From contig CAZISM010000177.1 of the NCBI GenBank assembly GCA_964541895.1, positions 1-8,850 on the forward strand: DNA of 8,850 nt, in the 5' to 3' direction. Within the stretch, counting starts at the first letter, position 1. Each line of letters begins with the position of its first letter. Below, in pieces: positions 6,923 to 8,850 of this stretch. The stretch is from CAZISM01 sp964541895. GTDB taxonomy: Bacteria; Zhuqueibacterota; Zhuqueibacteria; Residuimicrobiales; Residuimicrobiaceae. A program made the position numbers and the translations under genes. The notes under the pieces are model-generated. The model saw only the letters and a list, made by a program, of their open reading frames with translations, was not told the DNA's origin and ran no database searches.

Positions 6923-8850
6923 ATGCAAAAACGTGCAAATTTGATTTTTGCTGCTTTTTTGATCTTTCTAGCCTGTGGCAGAGAGCCGGCTCCGCTTGTT
7001 TTTTTCGTTTCGCCGCAGGGGAATGATGACTGGAGCGGCAGGCTTGCGACAGCGAATGCGGACCGATCCGACGGACCGTTCGCGACGCCGGAGCGTGCCA
7101 GACTGGCCGCGCGCGCACACAAGGATCGGCCGGTTGATATTGAACTGGCCGCCGGTGTCTATAGCTTGCAACGCAGCCTGACCCTGGATTCTCTCGATAG
7201 TCGATCTTCCGAGTGCCCGGCGGTATATAAAGGGGCTGAGGGGGCTAAGGTGCAGCTGGTGGGAGCACAAATTATCCAGGCCTGGCAGCCGGTGCAATCG
7301 TCCGCTCTCCTGGACCGTCTGCCGAAAGCGGCGCGCCCGCATGTCCTTGAAATCGATCTCGCCGCCGAGGGGATTGCGTCAATACCGGACATGACCATGC
7401 GCGGCGGCCCGCCCATGGAACTGTTCTGCCACAACCGGCGGATGACCATGGCCCGCTATCCCAATGAAGGCTGGCTTCTCATTGCCGATGTGCCGCAGAA
7501 CGGCGCCAAAAGGTATAACGAAGGTCTGGAGCGGGAAAAGCGGTTCAAGGGCGTTCCCGTCGGCCGCCATTACGGACGCATCACGGTCGCGCAGGATCAG
7601 CCGCTGTCATGGCTACAGGACCCGCAAATCTATGTGCACGGCTATTGGACCTGGGACTGGAGCGACTCCTACCAGAAGGTGCAGGCGCTGGACAGGCAGG
7701 CAAGAGAGGTGACCATCGCCGAGCCGCATCACCACTATGGGTATACCACCGGTCAGCGGTTTTACTTCCTGAATGTCCTGGAAGAACTGGATCGCCCGGG
7801 CGAATGGGTGTTGGATCGAGAACGAGCCAAAGTCTATTTCTGGCCTCCGGAACCGCCGGCCAGCGGCGATGTCAAAATCAGCACCTTGGCGGAACCGCTG
7901 CTTTCTCTGAAACAGGTTTCGCATGTCACCTGGCAAAACATCGATTTTTGCCAAACGGTCGGCCAGGGCGTGCTGCTGTCCGGCGGTGCACACACCTCGC
8001 TGGCCGGCTGTCGATTGTATCAAATCGGCCAGGATGCCGTGACCATCGAAGGCGGGCGGGAGCATACGGTGGCAAGCTGTGATATTTTCGATGTCAGTGT
8101 GGCCGGCATCGTCATCGCCGGCGGCGATCGGCGGACGTTGACGCCAGGCGGGCATCAGGCGATCAACAATCATATCCATCACTACAGTCAGTGGATACGG
8201 TCCGGCAAATATGCTCTGTTTATCGACGGCGTTGGCCACTCGATCGCACACAACCTGGTCCACGATGCGCCCCATGAAGCGGTCTATATTCGCGGCAACG
8301 ACCACGTCATCGAATACAACGAGTTCCATGATATCTGCCAGGAAACCGGCGACGCCGGCGCGTTGCACACGGGTCGCAACTGGACCTGGCAGGGTAATGT
8401 TATCCGTTATAACTATTGGCATCATCTCAAAGGCCCGGGTTTGCACGGTGTGGCCGCGGTGTATCTGGATGACTGGGGCAGCGGGTTCCATGTCTATGGC
8501 AATCTCTTTTACCGCGCCGGCCGGGCAACGCTGATCGGCGGCGGCCGCAGCAACATCGTCGAAAACAACGTCTATATCGAGTGCCAGCCGGCGCTGCATC
8601 TGGACGCCAGAGGTCTGGGTTGGGCGCAGTACTATTTCAACGGCACCTATCCGACGCTCTTTGAAACCTATGCCGAGTTGAAAGCCGATCAGCCGCCCTA
8701 CAGCGATAGATATCCGGCTCTGAAAAACCTGCTGCATGACGATCCGGCCATGCCCAAGTACAATCGGCTGGAACGAAATATATCAACCGGCAGCCGTTGG
8801 CTGGACATCTATGACTTTAATGTCTGGAAACCGGATTGGGTGGTTATCAA
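6923..8850 (+). CDS. Right-handed beta-helix lipoprotein, GH141-like glycoside hydrolase (3' end beyond window)
   Basis: The frame is open for 642 codons to the right edge. MQKRANLIFAAFLIFLAC looks like a lipoprotein signal with Cys18 after FLA, a near-consensus lipobox, so it is probably membrane-anchored. FFVSPQGNDDWSG (27-39) and DGPFATPERARLAA form the entry typical of secreted pectate-lyase-like beta-helix enzymes. ARYPNEGW (177-184), YWTWDWSDSYQKV (241-253), and a 'GQRFYFLNVLEELDRPGEW' segment before LDRERAKVYFWPP (about 297-310) are features I associate with GH141 (alpha-L-fucosidase and xylanase members). From about 330 there are regular beta-helix coils (HTVASCDIFDVSVAGIVI, HVIEYNEFHDICQETGDAGA). 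Asp477 in GDAGALHTGR and Asp516/517 in VYLDDWGSG are likely active-site acids. Family assignment is from memory of motifs. A polysaccharide lyase or another beta-helix hydrolase is the alternative. It probably acts with the upstream GH3 enzyme on one glycan. Confidence 0.82.
   Translation, partial: MQKRANLIFAAFLIFLACGREPAPLVFFVSPQGNDDWSGRLATANADRSDGPFATPERARLAARAHKDRPVDIELAAGVYSLQRSLTLDSLDSRSSECPAVYKGAEGAKVQLVGAQIIQAWQPVQSSALLDRLPKAARPHVLEIDLAAEGIASIPDMTMRGGPPMELFCHNRRMTMARYPNEGWLLIADVPQNGAKRYNEGLEREKRFKGVPVGRHYGRITVAQDQPLSWLQDPQIYVHGYWTWDWSDSYQKVQALDRQAREVTIAEPHHHYGYTTGQRFYFLNVLEELDRPGEWVLDRERAKVYFWPPEPPASGDVKISTLAEPLLSLKQVSHVTWQNIDFCQTVGQGVLLSGGAHTSLAGCRLYQIGQDAVTIEGGREHTVASCDIFDVSVAGIVIAGGDRRTLTPGGHQAINNHIHHYSQWIRSGKYALFIDGVGHSIAHNLVHDAPHEAVYIRGNDHVIEYNEFHDICQETGDAGALHTGRNWTWQGNVIRYNYWHHLKGPGLHGVAAVYLDDWGSGFHVYGNLFYRAGRATLIGGGRSNIVENNVYIECQPALHLDARGLGWAQYYFNGTYPTLFETYAELKADQPPYSDRYPALKNLLHDDPAMPKYNRLERNISTGSRWLDIYDFNVWKPDWVVI

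Noticed and set aside
7613..8737. 374-codon minus-strand open frame
   Set aside because: It lies entirely antisense to the beta-helix gene, whose plus-strand product has clear family motifs. The minus product is a codon-bias shadow with no recognisable domain.

Overview
The window looks like bacterial DNA from an uncultured Gram-negative lineage. A metagenome scaffold is likely, because it contains a run of exactly 100 Ns. The two secreted carbohydrate enzymes (one with a type I signal peptide, one lipoprotein-like), the FAD/Fe-S D-lactate dehydrogenase type and the palindrome-rich intergenic DNA would suit a saprophytic member of the Bacteroidota/Calditrichota/KSB1 neighbourhood. The phylum is inference; there is no rRNA or marker gene here to settle it.

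Layout. Positions 1-458 hold the 5' part of a minus-strand GAF-domain signalling or regulatory protein that runs off the left edge. Positions 459-1078 are a divergent intergenic region of about 620 bp, AT-rich near its right end, with repeated palindromic motifs. The main one is a 15-bp sequence present once on each strand, each copy centred in an inverted repeat, which makes it a good candidate operator pair. Positions 1079-3680 are a single large FAD-binding and Fe-S-binding oxidoreductase, probably D-lactate dehydrogenase. It is interrupted by a 100-N placeholder gap (1723-1822), so its two halves appear in different frames. Positions 3681-4194 carry no convincing gene but a dense series of hairpins with REP/BIME-like traits. 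Positions 4195-6816 encode a secreted family 3 glycoside hydrolase with an inserted PA14 domain. From 6923 to the right edge runs a probable lipoprotein with a right-handed beta-helix, most like family GH141.

How they fit together. The two right-hand genes are co-directional, 106 bp apart, and both are exported, so they plausibly form part of a plant- or algal-glycan degradation operon (a beta-glucosidase/beta-xylosidase plus a GH141-like fucosidase/xylanase). The left half looks like an unrelated lactate-oxidation unit with a divergent sensor or regulator. The hairpin block separates the two modules. I see no CRISPR array, tRNA, rRNA, transposase or defence system. The least explained parts are the paired operator-like repeats and the hairpin block.
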